The position numbers and the translations under genes were made by a program. The notes under the pieces are model-generated. The model saw only the letters and a list, made by a program, of their open reading frames with translations, had not been told where the DNA came from and made no database searches. Of a stretch of DNA of 24,121 nt, positions 22,790-24,121 are shown piece by piece (position 1 is the first letter of the stretch; each line of letters opens with the position of its first letter). Source of the stretch: JAJNBA01 sp035696925 (GTDB taxonomy: Bacteria > Actinomycetota > UBA4738 > HRBIN12); assembly GCA_035696925.1 (NCBI GenBank), contig DASSDW010000198.1, positions 1-24,121 on the forward strand, read 5' to 3'.

Positions 22790-23724
22790 CGTTGCGCCTC
22801 CTTCGCAGCCCTCGACACACTCACCAGGTAGTAGATCATCAGGGCGCCGATGAACGCCGACAGGAGCAGCGTGAGACCCGCTCCCTTCGGCTGCGTACCC
22901 TGTGCACCCTGGAGCGCGAGGTCGATCGCGTTGCCGATCATCGTGTTCTCGGGGCTCGCTGTCATCAGGTTCGGGGTGTAGTAGTCGCCGAACATCGGCA
23001 GCGTGATGATCACGGCTCCCGCGAGGATCCCCTGCTTCGAGAGCGGCAGGGTGACGCGCCAGAACGTGCTCGCCGGGCTCGCGCCCATATCGCGGGACGC
23101 CTCGAGCTGGGACTTGTCGATCCGATCGAGTGCGGCGTAGAGGGGCAGGATGAAGAACGGGATGTAGCCGTAGACGAGCCCGAGGATCACGGTCATGTGG
23201 GAGACCGGCCCGCTGTTCCACGCGATCGGATCGTTCACGAAGGGGCTCAGCTGGAGGAACCGGTTGAACAGGCCGGGATCGTCCGGTTTCACCGCCAGCA
23301 GGTTCACCCACGCGAGCATCCGCATCAGGTAGCTCATCCAGAACGGCGCGATCATCAGGGTCAGCAGGAGGACCTTCATCCGTCCGCCGTAACGGGCGAT
23401 GTAGTAGGCGACCGGATAGCCGACCAGCAGGCAGAGCACGACCGCCGTGAAAACGTAGACCAAGGTGCGGGTGAACTGCGCCTGGATGCCCCCGGACGCG
23501 AACAGCTCGCGCGCGGTCTCGGAGAACGTCTCGAACTGCCACTCTAAGGGGTTCCAGGCAGGGATCGGCAGCGCGAAGATCTGATCACGGGTGCCGAACG
23601 CGACCGCCGCGATGGCGTAGAAGGGCATGATGAAGAGGAGCAGCAGCCAGACGATCCCGGGCGTCGCGAGCGCCGGGTAGTACCAGCGCCGCTGCCCGAC
23701 GGTCCCGCCCGCCGGAGTGGACAT
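22786..23724 (-). CDS. potB: ABC transporter permease, PotB-like
   Basis: A 312-residue permease with a first helix at about 18-40, a long periplasmic loop (about 45-85), then five helices. The EAA loop is LEASRDMGASPASTFWRVTLPLSKQGI. TLPMFGDYYTPNLM matches the PotB-specific region that follows. APFWMSYLMRMLAWVNLL is another PotB-like segment. ATG 23724 lies 10 nt after the binding-protein stop on the same strand; AGGG is immediately before it. Its last four bases overlap the start of the PotC-like gene, so stoichiometric expression by coupling is expected. A loop of about 25 residues after the helix 2-3 region (KPDDPGLFNRFLQLSPFVNDP) is typical of the family. Confidence 0.88.
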   Translation of the reverse strand: MSTPAGGTVGQRRWYYPALATPGIVWLLLLFIMPFYAIAAVAFGTRDQIFALPIPAWNPLEWQFETFSETARELFASGGIQAQFTRTLVYVFTAVVLCLLVGYPVAYYIARYGGRMKVLLLTLMIAPFWMSYLMRMLAWVNLLAVKPDDPGLFNRFLQLSPFVNDPIAWNSGPVSHMTVILGLVYGYIPFFILPLYAALDRIDKSQLEASRDMGASPASTFWRVTLPLSKQGILAGAVIITLPMFGDYYTPNLMTASPENTMIGNAIDLALQGAQGTQPKGAGLTLLLSAFIGALMIYYLVSVSRAAKEAQR

Positions 23725-23734
23725 CCCTGGGAGG

Positions 23735-24121
23735 TTATCCTGCCTTGAAGTCCGCGTACGCCGTCGACCAGAGCTCGTCGACCTCGACCGGCAGACCCGT
23801 CGCCCGCTTGCCGATGTCGAAGTCTTCCTCAGTGACGATGGTCGACTTCAGGTTGTCCCAGTGCTCGCCCTTCGGTGCTCCGTAGTCCCAGGAGAACCAG
23901 CCCTTGAGCCCCGGGTAGCTCTCCTCGAAGATCGTGTCCACGTTGACCGCGCTGAACGGCACCTGGTAGCCGACCCAGGTCCAGTTCTTGATCGCGTTGA
24001 ACTCGTCCATCATGAAGTTCAGGAACAGGTGGGCGAGCACGGGGTTCTTCGCGTTCGTGGGGATCGCGTACGTGTCGTTGTCGATCGTGCCGCCGAACCC
24101 GTCGCGGGCGGGCCAGTAGTA
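23735..24121 (-). CDS. potD: Spermidine/putrescine-type substrate-binding protein, C-terminal part
   Basis: The reading frame is open to the window edge, so the signal peptide and first lobe are missing; 128 residues are visible, ending at TAA (23737-23735). The stretch starting YYWPARDGFGG, then IDNDTYAIPTNAKNPVLAHLFLNFMMD, closely follows PotD-type periplasmic binding proteins; the later part (WTWVGYQVPFSAVN and GLKGWFSWDYG) is family-like but divergent. Such a protein captures polyamines outside the membrane and delivers them to the permeases encoded just downstream (10-nt gap). The missing N-terminus prevents checking for a lipobox, which would be expected in a monoderm, and the acidic polyamine-binding residues. 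Confidence 0.85.
   Translation of the reverse strand, partial: YYWPARDGFGGTIDNDTYAIPTNAKNPVLAHLFLNFMMDEFNAIKNWTWVGYQVPFSAVNVDTIFEESYPGLKGWFSWDYGAPKGEHWDNLKSTIVTEEDFDIGKRATGLPVEVDELWSTAYADFKAG

Noticed and set aside
1..24121. CRISPR arrays, tRNA or rRNA genes, transposases, integrases, toxin-antitoxin or known defence genes
   Set aside because: I looked for repeats, cloverleaf-like sequence and the usual protein motifs on both strands and saw none; the genes present belong to metabolic, transport, regulatory and repair families.

Overview
The window is about 24 kb of very GC-rich, tightly packed bacterial DNA. The gene content suggests an Actinomycetota-type organism: an F420-type luciferase-like oxidoreductase, DUF3054, a divergent TetR/MmpL pair, several GTG starts and probable leaderless genes. 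No 16S rRNA or other marker is present, so this placement is an inference, and a high-GC Chloroflexota relative cannot be excluded. I see no rRNA, tRNA, CRISPR array, insertion sequence, integrase or phage gene, and no gene-free stretch longer than about 125 bases.

Left part (1-9150): the 3' end of a phosphoesterase/phospholipase C gene is coupled to a small membrane-anchored exported protein. It converges on a minus-strand group of three genes: a basic 93-residue protein with an RG-rich tail, a KamA-family radical SAM aminomutase, and a nitrilase-family amidohydrolase. Next come a GAF-PAS-GGDEF-EAL signalling protein whose GGDEF signature is degenerate, a single-chain transketolase of the animal type, and a divergent DEAD-box RNA helicase.

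Middle part (9160-15480): a second, paralogous PAS-PAS-GGDEF-EAL protein has both signatures intact and is preceded by a conspicuous set of mutually exclusive inverted repeats. A lipoprotein of unknown function follows, then a TetR repressor divergent from an MmpL/RND-type exporter. The 125-bp space between repressor and exporter holds a near-consensus promoter overlapped by a perfect 13-bp inverted repeat and a third related site, a readable auto- and cross-regulatory switch.

Right part (15490-24121): an AlkD-like DNA glycosylase, an F420-type LLM oxidoreductase coupled to a DUF3054 membrane protein, an alpha/beta hydrolase paired with a small two-helix membrane protein, a PECR/DECR-like short-chain reductase, an MFS permease, and a spermidine/putrescine-type ABC importer. 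In the importer the ATPase (potA-like) converges on the binding protein-permease-permease operon (potD-potB-potC order, potD running off the window).

The layout is alternating short operons whose convergent 3' ends nearly touch, and several starts sit 7-9 nt after a TANNNT-like -10 box with no Shine-Dalgarno. Most genes are recognisable housekeeping or accessory families. The best leads for something less described are the KamA/nitrilase/RG-tail group, the alternative hairpins before the second c-di-GMP gene, the TetR/MmpL operator array, and the pair of related c-di-GMP hybrids with different signature integrity. I did not find clear evidence of a wholly new multi-gene system.
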